A DNA stretch of 64,000 nt from Thalassotalea piscium (GTDB taxonomy: Bacteria; Pseudomonadota; Gammaproteobacteria; Enterobacterales; Alteromonadaceae): contig NZ_AP027362.1 in NCBI RefSeq assembly GCF_030295935.1, forward strand, positions 2,728,001 through 2,792,000, read 5' to 3'. Position 1 is the first letter of the stretch, and each line of letters begins with the position of its first letter. This document shows positions 1 to 9,119 of the stretch, piece after piece. The notes under the pieces were generated by a model. It was not told where the DNA came from. It saw only the letters and a program-made list of their open reading frames with translations, and did no database searches. Made by a program: the position numbers and the translations under genes.

Positions 1-1
1 A

Positions 2-481
2 ATAGACTCTAAAGATAGGATTAAAGATAAAAAGTTAACTTTACTTGAAGTTACCTATCATGAAATATTGAATAAGCTTAAGAAGCCTAAAAATGCTCAA
101 GTAACTGAAAGTTTGACCGCTAAGCAATCTCTTACCTTTCACCAAAAAACCGCTAACCAACCACTAATTCTTACCGCTAAGAGTATCTCTCCAGAGCCTA
201 CCAGTAAAGGGTTAGCGACCAATAAAAGTACGTGTATCTCAAACCACGGTAATAAGTATATAAGGAAGGAAGTAATAGAAGAGTTTACTAATGCAGATAT
301 AAGTACTTTAGATAGTTATAAATATAATCGAACTGAAACCCCGAATAACAAGCCACTAATTAAAAATAAACAACCAGAAGTGCAAACTGTCGATGAATGG
401 CTAGAAGATTGGGAAGCAGCATTTACCTCTGAAGAGTTTAAAGAAGTAATGACAGAATTTAACAAAAATAGTCGTCACTAA
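2..481 (+). CDS. Hypothetical protein, 5' end outside the window
   Basis: The frame is open back to base 2 with no stop, so the gene very probably begins upstream. The TTG at 68 is only the first possible start inside the window. The visible part is hydrophilic and lysine/asparagine rich. It ends in an acidic, tryptophan-containing helix (EWLEDWEAAF) near the C-terminus. No catalytic motif, signal peptide or membrane segment is visible. It converges on the defence operon, whose last gene ends at 493. I do not recognise the family; a replication or mobile-element protein tail is possible but unsupported. Confidence 0.45.
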   Translation: MDSKDRIKDKKLTLLEVTYHEILNKLKKPKNAQVTESLTAKQSLTFHQKTANQPLILTAKSISPEPTSKGLATNKSTCISNHGNKYIRKEVIEEFTNADISTLDSYKYNRTETPNNKPLIKNKQPEVQTVDEWLEDWEAAFTSEEFKEVMTEFNKNSRH

Positions 482-492
482 AGCCAAAGAAG

Positions 493-1101
493 TTAAATTA
501 ATAAGGAAGGCAAACACTCTTCATGTCGACGCTGGATTTGAGACACATCTTTTGCAATAACTTGATTGCCGGTTAATATTGCTGCCATCATAGCCGTCAT
601 GCTTAATAAGCCATTTGATGATTTAACAATATCAATGACTAACTGCTCAGGATATCCTGCACCATGCCTTTGCAATGCGTGTATACCGCCGTGAATGTAT
701 GAATTTAGCCCTTTCCACTGTACATCCCTAAATTCGTTTAACATCAAGTCAGCTTGTTCAGGGGCTTTACCTTTTAATGCTTTGAGCATTTTCGCGTTAG
801 ACGGTTTTTGATCTGCATTTTGCGACAATTCACTCAAAGTCGCCGTTGTATTTTCAATTTTCTCATCACTGGCGGCATAAAGTAACCAAGCAGCACGTGT
901 TAACGCTTCAGATTGAGATATAAATAGCTGACAAATAGTTGCCATGAAGACAACTTTGCCTGGCACTTTCGCTGTGCCCTAAAGCCACTAAGGACATAAT
1001 CCAACTTGAGTGATACACTTACTTTCATCTGTGGGGCCATAGTTGAAAATACGACTAAACTCGCTACTTAACGTTTCTGATTTTTCTAATAAGTCATCCA
1101 T
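493..1101 (-). pseudogene. DUF6988-like small protein, broken by two compensating frameshifts
   Basis: The gene starts with ATG at 1101, 5 nt after the RT-nitrilase stop, with a GGAG ribosome site. In frame it gives 37 codons, then TAG, two codons, TAG, and then an open frame to 493. Between about 995 and 955 the neighbouring frame is open and reads LVALGHSESARQ, which joins smoothly to VVFMATICQLF downstream. A lost base near 994 and an extra A near 955 explain both stops. The rest carries EALTRAAWLLYAA and LNSYIHGG, motifs I remember from the DUF6988 family. It may be a real pseudogene, or an assembly error in a functional partner gene. A short product from the GTG at 966 or the ATG at 945 is also possible. 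Confidence 0.6.
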
Positions 1102-1106
1102 AAAGT

Positions 1107-4100
1107 CTAAACTCCAGCAGGCTTAGTTTTTACTTCTTTATACTTTTTAGATTTTCGCTTAAATGCTCCTAAATCAATATCGGCGGTACTAATAGCGATT
1201 TGTCCCACACCATGCACATGAGAAATTAAGCGGTCATAAGGTTGTTTATATGGGGCTTGAATTGTTGAGCCTCCAAACTCGCCAATATTACTAATAACCA
1301 CATGTTGATACATATGGTATTGCAATGCAGAAGCCATGTTATCAAACGTATTCACATCTTTATTGTGAGCGGCTATTACAAATAATTCTGATTTATCTCG
1401 TAAATCAGCGGCTAATCGAATATCGGTAGCATCATAACAAATAGCACCTGTGACGCTAAATGGACCATCAGGGTGGCCATGTACTTTAAGGATATGCTGA
1501 CAAGGCCTATAGCCAGTAATACCTAACTTTTGCTCTGGTAGAGTCATATTCTCTTTGCCTTGATCTCTGATCACCCATTGTCTGCCACTTTCTCTATAAT
1601 CTGGAATGAACCATCGGGCAATATTGACTAACTTCCCCTTGTGATCAGTAAACACTAAGCCAGCAAAAACAATTGATTGGGTTTTATCTGCTAGTCTCTT
1701 AATAACATCTTGATCATCAATATGAACAGAAACTTCTGGGAATACAATAAGATCAGCAGATGGCTTCTTTTCATCACCATCACCATTTAATTTCGCTTCT
1801 AATGTTTTAACCGTAAGCTGACAAACAGCTAATAAATGTTCACGATGTTTAGCCCTAAACGCCTCATTATTTAATTGCACATCAGCGATACTAAAATCTG
1901 TAGATCTTGGTAATAATTGCTGAACGGTTACTATTCTGAAGTTTTCCCTTTTATTTGGTCTAAAAACCTCAGTTGGTAATACAGGTAAAGATGAAGACTT
2001 ACATATCAAACTATTCAAATAAGTTAAGCGTCTTTCTATACAATCAGTAAATGTTTCTAAATCGAGGATTGCACGAACATCTTTATGTTGAACAAAAGTA
2101 GATTCAAATCCAGGCCACTGTAAACACCTCATCAACAAATCAGAAAACCACCCACTTACGGTTGCAAACTCACCAATAATGGATTCTGGTGCATGCATCA
2201 TTCCCATTCTACGTTTATACCAACTTGTTCGTAGCCCTTTGTAAGTGACCGTTTTACTTGCTTTCCAGCGACTACCTGTAAAATCTGCGCCACCTAACAC
2301 TGAAGCCCTTAAGATTGTACCTATCCAATAGATTATTCTGTTATCTACAGTTAAATTTGTCTCAACCCAATCAGGTATCCTAAACCTTGGATCAATACCT
2401 ATATCAGACTTAGTTACTTTACATTCAATACTCTTAACTTCAGATAACCAAACTTTATCCCAGTTATATTGCTGGCTTAATTTTACTGTTATTTCGTTAG
2501 GTGATTTAGCTATTATTATTGGATTAACCTGCGCTTCTTGAACAAGGCCAAGTGCTAATTTTATTAATGCATGTTCAAACTCAAAACCATTGATGTCAGA
2601 ACAAATAATTTTAGCCAAAGTTTGTTTTCGAGGCTTGGGCTGTGATGAAATCTGCGGGGCCGCCCATTTCAATTGGGTGGCTATTTCTTTAAAGGCTACT
2701 TTTTTATTTAATTGTTTCCAAAGTGCTAGCCAAAAAGGACCACCGCGTTTTGAAAATAATTCTAAAGCACCATAACGTTTGTCACCTAGCGCTTCAATTT
2801 GCTCTAAGAACAACGATGCATAAGTATCAAAATTCCCTGTTATTTGCGCGGCAACTTCAAATAATGCACTGCGTTGTGATTGATACACTGAAGCTTTATT
2901 AACCAAAATACAGTGAAGATCTTTTTGAATTGAATCATTACCTGTATTACTTAAAATAGGTTTATTGGTAACGGCTAACAACATCAACGCTTGTCGAATA
3001 GTAAATGGCGATACATCTTCTTTAGCTATAACTTTTTGAGCATAGCGTGTTAATAGCTCAATTACTGCTGTAGGTTTGATATTTGAAGGGTACGCTATCA
3101 CCTGAAAATAACCATTGAAATCACTTGCACACCTAAATAAGTCGGCAAGTAAATAATCCATCATTATTTGGGTTGTGCTATCTACGGCTGTTAGAGTTTT
3201 AGCAAAACTACTGCGCTCAAATATCGCGTCAAACACCGGTTCAAATAACTCTGCATCAGGGTATATTTCAATAGCTTTTCTCAATACCAAAGCAAGTGAT
3301 GGATCTTTCATCCACGCGAGAATAAGTTTTTTGGCGAGTAATTCATTACTGCCTTCATGCAAACTTTCGTCAGCATCAATTGAGATAATGCGTCTTTTAC
3401 TTCTAACAATGCTCTCTAATCTGTTTGCAGCAAATCGCTTTAAAGTATCAGGCCTAATATCATGGTCAAAACTCGATATTTGTAATAAGGCTAAATCAGA
3501 ATGGTTACTATCAAGCTCTGGCGTAGATTCGTCTTCTATTGTCAGTAAGCTTTCTAAAATACCCGTAGTAGAGTCCAAAACATCACGATCTGCCGGTCCA
3601 CTTAACTCACCTTGAATCATTTCAATACGGTTAGCCATACTTCCGCTATTATCAAGATCAGATAAAAAAGTAACTTTGGTTTTCTCTTGATTAAGAGTTA
3701 CATCATCGCCAGCAAAGGTTTTCAAAAGCTTTTCAATAATAGTATTAATGTCTTTTGCCAAGACTTGCGGTGTTATCCCGTCAGCACTAATTACAAGGCG
3801 CAAGTCATCTACATAGCGGCAATAATCATGTAAGACAACATTGCCTTTATTTGATAATACCTTACCTATTTTATCACCGAGCTTTTGATCAAAATCTGCT
3901 AGATATGCATTAGCGTAAAAACCAGCAGAAACTAACCCTTGTGGTAATCCTTTTTCAATATCGCCTAACTTTAACGTTTTCGCTAAATCAATATCGGCTT
4001 GATCCCATTGCCAATGAGTAATGAGCTTAAATGCTGTCCAAAATTCATCACACTCTTCATGCCCAAAGTTTGTTGATATGACTTTAAGACGTTCTATTAA

Positions 4101-4787
4101 CACATTAATATCAATGGTGTTATAAAACTTAGAGAGATCGAGATTTACAATAAAAACATCTTCAGAGCCTAAAGCCTGCGTAGAAACTAAACGACCTAGA
4201 TCAAGTGGCCGTTTTAAAAAATTCTGATAATCGGTAAAAAACTTACGGTACGTTTCACTATTTCCCCAACGAAACCACGCTTTATCTTTACTATTCCAGT
4301 CACAAACTAAACGATTGCCATAACTATAGATTTTACGCGCACGTGCCATTTCAAAGCTTTGATTTTTATTACTACAATTACCTTGTGCCGTTTCTACAGC
4401 ATCCGCTAAACAAAGCATGGCTGCACTCGCCCATGTCTGATCGCGAATGGTTAAATGAGCAAGTGGTCTTAATGGTACTTTATCAGCTCGCTTTGTTATG
4501 TCTTTAGGATGCCACCCCTTGCTATCAAAAAGCCAAGCTTCACTTTTGGCTGCGGGTACTAATTCAAGTTGGTTAAGCGTATTACCTTGTTTAATTTGCC
4601 CAGCCCATTTTTTCGCATTGTCTTCAATCGTTAATGCTGAAACATCTAAGGCCAACGTATCGGCATACCAGTTAAAAGAGCGAATATAACCGTGTGTTTT
4701 TTTCCACGCTTGGGCTATCACCACTTCATCTGCTAAATAATTAATACTTGGCTTTAACGAGCGATAAAATTCTGTAATTTGTTTCAT
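1107..4787 (-). CDS. Defence reverse transcriptase-nitrilase fusion (DRT type 1 / UG1-like)
   Basis: This 1226-residue protein has an RT domain at the N-terminal side. Motif A is around 216-226 (LDLSKFYNTID), motif B around 280-295 (GLPQGLVSAGFYANAY), and the catalytic YVDD is at 325-328. The C-terminal 220 residues form a nitrilase/C-N hydrolase domain with a plausible Glu1018 (FPE), Lys1078 and Cys1117 (GAICYDA) triad. The helical middle region has no motif I know. This architecture matches DRT type 1, an antiphage RT whose nitrilase part is needed in studied systems. It starts 23 bp after hsdS on the same strand, with AGGGA upstream, so it is probably co-transcribed with the restriction genes. 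It lacks group II intron maturase features. Confidence 0.87.
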   Translation of the reverse strand: MKQITEFYRSLKPSINYLADEVVIAQAWKKTHGYIRSFNWYADTLALDVSALTIEDNAKKWAGQIKQGNTLNQLELVPAAKSEAWLFDSKGWHPKDITKRADKVPLRPLAHLTIRDQTWASAAMLCLADAVETAQGNCSNKNQSFEMARARKIYSYGNRLVCDWNSKDKAWFRWGNSETYRKFFTDYQNFLKRPLDLGRLVSTQALGSEDVFIVNLDLSKFYNTIDINVLIERLKVISTNFGHEECDEFWTAFKLITHWQWDQADIDLAKTLKLGDIEKGLPQGLVSAGFYANAYLADFDQKLGDKIGKVLSNKGNVVLHDYCRYVDDLRLVISADGITPQVLAKDINTIIEKLLKTFAGDDVTLNQEKTKVTFLSDLDNSGSMANRIEMIQGELSGPADRDVLDSTTGILESLLTIEDESTPELDSNHSDLALLQISSFDHDIRPDTLKRFAANRLESIVRSKRRIISIDADESLHEGSNELLAKKLILAWMKDPSLALVLRKAIEIYPDAELFEPVFDAIFERSSFAKTLTAVDSTTQIMMDYLLADLFRCASDFNGYFQVIAYPSNIKPTAVIELLTRYAQKVIAKEDVSPFTIRQALMLLAVTNKPILSNTGNDSIQKDLHCILVNKASVYQSQRSALFEVAAQITGNFDTYASLFLEQIEALGDKRYGALELFSKRGGPFWLALWKQLNKKVAFKEIATQLKWAAPQISSQPKPRKQTLAKIICSDINGFEFEHALIKLALGLVQEAQVNPIIIAKSPNEITVKLSQQYNWDKVWLSEVKSIECKVTKSDIGIDPRFRIPDWVETNLTVDNRIIYWIGTILRASVLGGADFTGSRWKASKTVTYKGLRTSWYKRRMGMMHAPESIIGEFATVSGWFSDLLMRCLQWPGFESTFVQHKDVRAILDLETFTDCIERRLTYLNSLICKSSSLPVLPTEVFRPNKRENFRIVTVQQLLPRSTDFSIADVQLNNEAFRAKHREHLLAVCQLTVKTLEAKLNGDGDEKKPSADLIVFPEVSVHIDDQDVIKRLADKTQSIVFAGLVFTDHKGKLVNIARWFIPDYRESGRQWVIRDQGKENMTLPEQKLGITGYRPCQHILKVHGHPDGPFSVTGAICYDATDIRLAADLRDKSELFVIAAHNKDVNTFDNMASALQYHMYQHVVISNIGEFGGSTIQAPYKQPYDRLISHVHGVGQIAISTADIDLGAFKRKSKKYKEVKTKPAGV

Positions 4788-4810
4788 GTCATCATCCCTG
4801 ATTGAGTTTA

Positions 4811-6691
4811 TTAACGACTAACTTCTTCAGTTAATGCGTTTTCGACGACGGCATCGGCGAGGTGGAGTTGTGTGGTTTGGGAATTAGCTAGTCGGGTTTT
4901 GAGTTGGTCACATAACGCCATCAGTTCATCGACTTTAGCGACGATGCGGTGTTGTTCTGCTAATGGTGGTAAAGCAAAAACTAATTTACGCAAAGCCCCT
5001 AATGAAATAAAAGGTTGAGCACCACCTACCGCAGAATCCTGTAGAACACTAGCAAGATTTTCTGTATATATTTTAAAATAATAAGGTTCAGTTGCTGTTT
5101 TGTCGTAATATTTAAATAGAGCAACATTTTTTATACTAAATGGTCTTTCATCTTTTACTATCACCTGATTTCCGATGTTCCCTCCAATCATTGAAAACAG
5201 GATATCATCCACTTCAACAAGCGATCTTTTACTAATTTCAAAATGATCTTTAGCTGAAATTTTTCTGGCTGACTCAAAGTTTATATCACCCGAATTGAAA
5301 TCTTTACTCGTTACCAATGGGTAAGTTTCACCACTAATAGCGTCTTTAGGTGAATCATGAGTACCGTCTCGTACATCTATAGAATCTTGCAATCTGCACC
5401 ATTCCCAACCATTTGGTAATTCAAACGGTTTTTCTTCATCGGTAATTTCAGGTAGTGGCTTTTGTTTTTTGATTTTCTTATTTTTGATCAGTTGGGCTTT
5501 TTCTTCGGCGATTTTTTCGAGTAGTTTGCTTGCAGGTTCGTCGCTTGGGTTCTGTGGCACGAGTTTGCCCATGACCGCTAGCTGTAAGATGGTTTGTTTT
5601 AGTTGCTCTATGCTGTCTTCGGTGGTGAATAACAGATCAAAGTGCTCGGCGATGCGCAACCAGCTTTGTTGAAAGGAATTTGCTCCTGCCCTATCTTCAT
5701 TAGATCTGATATTTCCACCATCCATGGCGGTCAAGTCATCTGCATTAACACTTTGGGTTAATGTTTTTAACAATTCTTCCACTAAGGTTTGATGTGATGT
5801 TAGGTTTTGTTCAGTTTGTTGCTCTAACTGATCGCACAATGCCATCAATTCATCGACTTTAGCGACGATACGGTGTTGTTCAGCTAGAGGTGGAATAGCA
5901 ATCATTCCTGAAAAAAATTGTTTATCATTAATTGCCGGATATGCAACACCTGTTTGAACACTTTCCACATAAGAGATGAATATAGGAGAACGTAAATAAC
6001 GATATATATAGGAAGCTAAAATACCTGGTAATGGATGGATAATAGCAAATGCCGTACTTGCTATAGGTTCTGGCGAAAAATCATCATTAATTACCGCTAT
6101 ATTTAATAAGTATGGTCGTACCGTAGAATAAATCACGGTTCCTTTTTTAACTAATTTTCGAGCTCGTGATGGTGCATTATCAGCCGTCAATATATTTGGA
6201 GTATCAATAACTCCTAATTCTTTATTAATTGAGCCGACATCAATATAACTAAACTCTTTATCTGGTGACTTTTGCCCTAAATCATGACCTATATTTTTAA
6301 GGTACTCCCATTCCCAACCATTAGGTAATTCAAACGGTTTGTCTTCATCTGCGATTGCTGGTAAAGGCTTTTGCTTTTTGATTTTCTTATCAGCAATCAG
6401 TTGTGCTTTTTCTTCTGCTATTTTTTCAAGCAACACGCTAGCAGGTTCATCATTTGGATCTTGTGGTACTAGCTTACCACGCACTGCTAATTCTAAAATC
6501 AGTTCACGTAGTTTTTTAATGCCAACTAGCTCAACCTTGCTATTACTGCCACGCCCTTGTGAATTGCGCTTTTGAATGGCACTCGTCCAGACATCAATGT
6601 TATCTGTAATTAAGTTGTCAGTAATTAAGTTATCAGTGTTTAATGCTGAAACTGGATTCCCGCCTGCGCGAGAATGACGATTAGATGCCAT
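4811..6691 (-). CDS. hsdS: Type I restriction-modification specificity subunit HsdS
   Basis: HsdS recognises the bipartite target of the type I complex. The 626 residues hold two target-recognition domains separated by duplicated conserved regions. LAV(R/M)GKLVPQ(D/N)P, PFELPNGWEW and PPLAEQHRIVAKVDELMALCDQL each occur twice. The ATG overlaps the hsdM stop by one base (TAATG), so translation is coupled and this start is firm. The first 40 or so residues are not HsdS-like. They contain RHSRAGGNP, a translation of a dispersed palindromic repeat, then a tandem TDNLI peptide. EcoEI-type HsdS proteins are about 590 residues, so the excess matches this extension. Confidence 0.93.
   Translation of the reverse strand: MASNRHSRAGGNPVSALNTDNLITDNLITDNIDVWTSAIQKRNSQGRGSNSKVELVGIKKLRELILELAVRGKLVPQDPNDEPASVLLEKIAEEKAQLIADKKIKKQKPLPAIADEDKPFELPNGWEWEYLKNIGHDLGQKSPDKEFSYIDVGSINKELGVIDTPNILTADNAPSRARKLVKKGTVIYSTVRPYLLNIAVINDDFSPEPIASTAFAIIHPLPGILASYIYRYLRSPIFISYVESVQTGVAYPAINDKQFFSGMIAIPPLAEQHRIVAKVDELMALCDQLEQQTEQNLTSHQTLVEELLKTLTQSVNADDLTAMDGGNIRSNEDRAGANSFQQSWLRIAEHFDLLFTTEDSIEQLKQTILQLAVMGKLVPQNPSDEPASKLLEKIAEEKAQLIKNKKIKKQKPLPEITDEEKPFELPNGWEWCRLQDSIDVRDGTHDSPKDAISGETYPLVTSKDFNSGDINFESARKISAKDHFEISKRSLVEVDDILFSMIGGNIGNQVIVKDERPFSIKNVALFKYYDKTATEPYYFKIYTENLASVLQDSAVGGAQPFISLGALRKLVFALPPLAEQHRIVAKVDELMALCDQLKTRLANSQTTQLHLADAVVENALTEEVSR
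6649..6681. repeat. Dispersed palindromic repeat (GGATTCCCGCCTGCGCG type) inside the hsdS 5' end
   Basis: The stretch contains ATTCCCGC-CTG-CGCGAGAAT, an imperfect palindrome. It is the familiar proteobacterial intergenic repeat that yields RHSRAGGNP-type peptides when translated. Here it is read as codons 4-12 of hsdS. The adjacent 6600-6645 holds about three 15-bp direct repeats encoding TDNLI. Confidence 0.7.
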
Positions 6692-8196
6692 TACTTCACC
6701 TCACTACTTTCAGGTGACAAGGCGTTAGATAAAATACCTTTAAGTTGGTCACGCAGTGCTTGAATATCTGCTTGTTGTTTAGCGTAATCGGCTAAGAGTT
6801 CTTGCGGATCATGACTTACGGTTTCTTCAATGTGTGGGTTTTTAATATCAAGGTTAAAATTACGGGCAATAATCTCGTCTATGCTGACTTGCCATGCTTG
6901 TTCGGTTTCAACACGTGATGCAAAACCGTCAGCCTCGTTGCCCCACCAGTCTATTTCCGTTTGAAACTCTTCAAATTTCATTGGCTTGGTTTTGTTGTAG
7001 TTTTTAACGCCTGCTGGGTATGGATGTTCGTAAAACCAGACGTTTTCAGTGGGCTGACCTTTGGTGAAGAATAATATATTGGTTTTAATGCCCGTGTACG
7101 GGTTAAACACGCCGTTAGGTAAACGTACTATGGTGTGTAAATTACATTCTTCGGTCAGTAGTTTTTTAATTTTGGTTTTAACACCTTCACCAAATAACGT
7201 ACCGTCGGGTAGTACTACCGCAGCACGACCACCTGATTTTCCATTACTTTTATTACTGCCAGGAGAAGCTAATACTTCAATAATAAGCTGTAAAAACAAG
7301 TCTGCTGTTTCACGGGTTCGCGTGTCGGCAGGAAAATTTTTCTCAATTCCATCTTCTTCGGTGCCACCAAATGGCGGATTTGTTACGATAACGTCTATTT
7401 CATCATCCCAACTTGAAAGTGGTTTATTAAGGGTGTTGCCATGCTTAACTTGTACAGGAACTTCAATACCGTGCAGTAGCATATTGGTGGTACAGAGTAA
7501 GTGCGGTAATTGTTTTTTCTCAACACCGTGTATTTGTTTTTGTAAGGTTTGGTGATCTTCCGCTGTTTTAACGTATTTTTCTTTAACATGATCAAAAGCA
7601 CAGGCTAAAAATCCGCCGGTACCACAGGCAGGGTCCATAATACTTTCACCCAATTGTGGGTCGATACGGTCAACAATAAAACGGGTAATTGCTCTTGGGG
7701 TATAAAACTCGCCAGCGTTACCTGCGCTTTGTAAATCTTTTAATATTTGCTCGTATAAATCACCAAAAAGATGACGCTCATTTGAGTCTGTAAAATCTAT
7801 TTCGTTAAGCTTGTTAATCACTTGGCGCAGTAGCGTACCGTTTTTCATGTAGTTAAAGGCATCACTAAAGGCTTCACGCACCACATAACCACGCGGGTTA
7901 AGCTTGATAGGCGCGGTGAGGTTTTTTAAATCAACAAAGAGTTTGTCGTTAACAAATTCAAGTAACTCATCACCTGTAATGCCTTCGTCATCGGCAGCCC
8001 AATTTCGCCATAAGTATTCGCTTGGAATTGGCTCTTGGTAGTCGTCTAATTCAAATTCGAGTTCTTCTTCTTGCGCGTCAAATATTTTCAAAAAGAGTAA
8101 CCACGACATTTGCCCTAGTCGTTGGGCGTCGCCGTCTACACCGGCGTCTTTACGCATAATGTCTTGAATGGATTTTATTACTGAGCTAATTGACAT
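6691..8196 (-). CDS. hsdM: Type I restriction-modification methyltransferase subunit HsdM
   Basis: This adenine-N6 methyltransferase joins HsdS (and HsdR) to modify the host target. The 501 residues show an HsdM N-terminal helical domain, the AdoMet motif DPACGTGGF at 188-196, and the catalytic NPPF at 273-276. Length and order fit EcoEI-like type IB systems. Translation is coupled to hsdS. A 137-bp gap separates it from the DUF3800 gene upstream. The length and motifs give no sign of inactivation. Confidence 0.95.
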   Translation of the reverse strand: MSISSVIKSIQDIMRKDAGVDGDAQRLGQMSWLLFLKIFDAQEEELEFELDDYQEPIPSEYLWRNWAADDEGITGDELLEFVNDKLFVDLKNLTAPIKLNPRGYVVREAFSDAFNYMKNGTLLRQVINKLNEIDFTDSNERHLFGDLYEQILKDLQSAGNAGEFYTPRAITRFIVDRIDPQLGESIMDPACGTGGFLACAFDHVKEKYVKTAEDHQTLQKQIHGVEKKQLPHLLCTTNMLLHGIEVPVQVKHGNTLNKPLSSWDDEIDVIVTNPPFGGTEEDGIEKNFPADTRTRETADLFLQLIIEVLASPGSNKSNGKSGGRAAVVLPDGTLFGEGVKTKIKKLLTEECNLHTIVRLPNGVFNPYTGIKTNILFFTKGQPTENVWFYEHPYPAGVKNYNKTKPMKFEEFQTEIDWWGNEADGFASRVETEQAWQVSIDEIIARNFNLDIKNPHIEETVSHDPQELLADYAKQQADIQALRDQLKGILSNALSPESSEVK

Positions 8197-8302
8197 ATTT
8201 TTCTCTTATTTTAGATTTATCTTGTTTAATACTTTACAAATGTGAGGCGAGTTCTTACACTTTACTTATAAGTGGACTGGGAATGCTCGGTCGGCGCTAT
8301 AT

Positions 8303-8323
8303 CCTCGGGGAATACCTCGGGGA
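8303..8323. repeat. GC-rich 9-bp direct repeat between DUF3800 gene and hsdM
   Basis: CCTCGGGGA occurs at 8303-8311 and again at 8315-8323, a 12-bp period, in a GC-rich patch within AT-rich DNA. It may be an operator for hsdM or a remnant of inserted DNA; nothing visible decides between them. Confidence 0.4.
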
Positions 8324-8333
8324 TTTTCGCTTT

Positions 8334-9071
8334 TTAGGGATAGCACTTTAATCCCCACCCTCTGATATTTCCCTGCGGGCTTCTTCTAAACTTTGTTTCT
8401 ATTATATCAAATGCCCTATTTGGCTGTGTTGGTTCCATAATATGGCGGCCAATAGGTCGAGCGACCATATCCGCTAATTGCAATCCGGTTGAATTCACTT
8501 TTTTGTCTGCGAAAATTATATCTAGCGTTTCAGCCATACCTTTTATTTGGCTTTGATCGAGTAAGCGTCTGAATTCAAGTTCAAGCTCGTTATCTTCTTT
8601 TTTGCCTCTGCATTCAAAAACAATATGTGTTTTTTGATTTACCTGTTGCCTTTCTTGTAGAAAGTAAAACACTCGCTCTAACCCAAACTGCATTGCAACA
8701 TGGTAAGGGTTTTCAATTCGTCCTCGTCTATGGATAAATTTTTGTTTATCAATACACGAAGCCACTAAGGTAAATGGTGCTTCACTCATTATTTGACTTA
8801 AGTCAGCCATAAAATGTTGCCGTATATTACTATTTTGCAAAATATTAAATGGAGCAATAGATTTACGTATTTCACGCTCATGTAATATGGTCATGTCGTG
8901 ACCAAAGTAATTAAACTTAAACTGTTGAACGGCTGGCGTTGTTTGCTTGATATATTGTTGTTTTTCAAAAATGCAGAATGCCAAAACAAACACAGGAAAG
9001 TCTGCATCAATCGTCGCTAAGCTGTGATCACCAGCTTCATCTACATACACTATATATTCACTAAAAGACAC
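8334..9071 (-). CDS. DUF3800 domain protein in the restriction operon
   Basis: The 245-residue protein opens with YVDEAGD and closes with the LQLADMVARP segment typical of DUF3800. Those acidic residues resemble an RNase H-like metal site, but no activity is proven for most members. DUF3800 genes are often found near phage defence and mobile DNA. Here it lies between hsdR (48 bp upstream) and hsdM, on the same strand. Function in the restriction system is not known. It could be an accessory effector or a passenger. Confidence 0.85.
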   Translation of the reverse strand: MSFSEYIVYVDEAGDHSLATIDADFPVFVLAFCIFEKQQYIKQTTPAVQQFKFNYFGHDMTILHEREIRKSIAPFNILQNSNIRQHFMADLSQIMSEAPFTLVASCIDKQKFIHRRGRIENPYHVAMQFGLERVFYFLQERQQVNQKTHIVFECRGKKEDNELELEFRRLLDQSQIKGMAETLDIIFADKKVNSTGLQLADMVARPIGRHIMEPTQPNRAFDIIETKFRRSPQGNIRGWGLKCYP

Positions 9072-9119
9072 GTGTCATTCCTGCTTTTGACTAACATCAT
9101 TTGAATGAGAACTAGCTTA

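Noticed and set aside
3175-3615. 146-codon open frame opposite the RT-nitrilase gene
   Set aside because: Antisense shadow of a strongly supported gene, with no ribosome site or family resemblance.
1107-4787. Group II intron or retron interpretation of the RT
   Set aside because: No maturase or endonuclease domain, no intron RNA or msr-msd-like inverted repeats beside it; the C-terminal nitrilase points to DRT type 1.
7061-7555. 164-codon open frame opposite hsdM
   Set aside because: Shadow frame of hsdM; no independent evidence.
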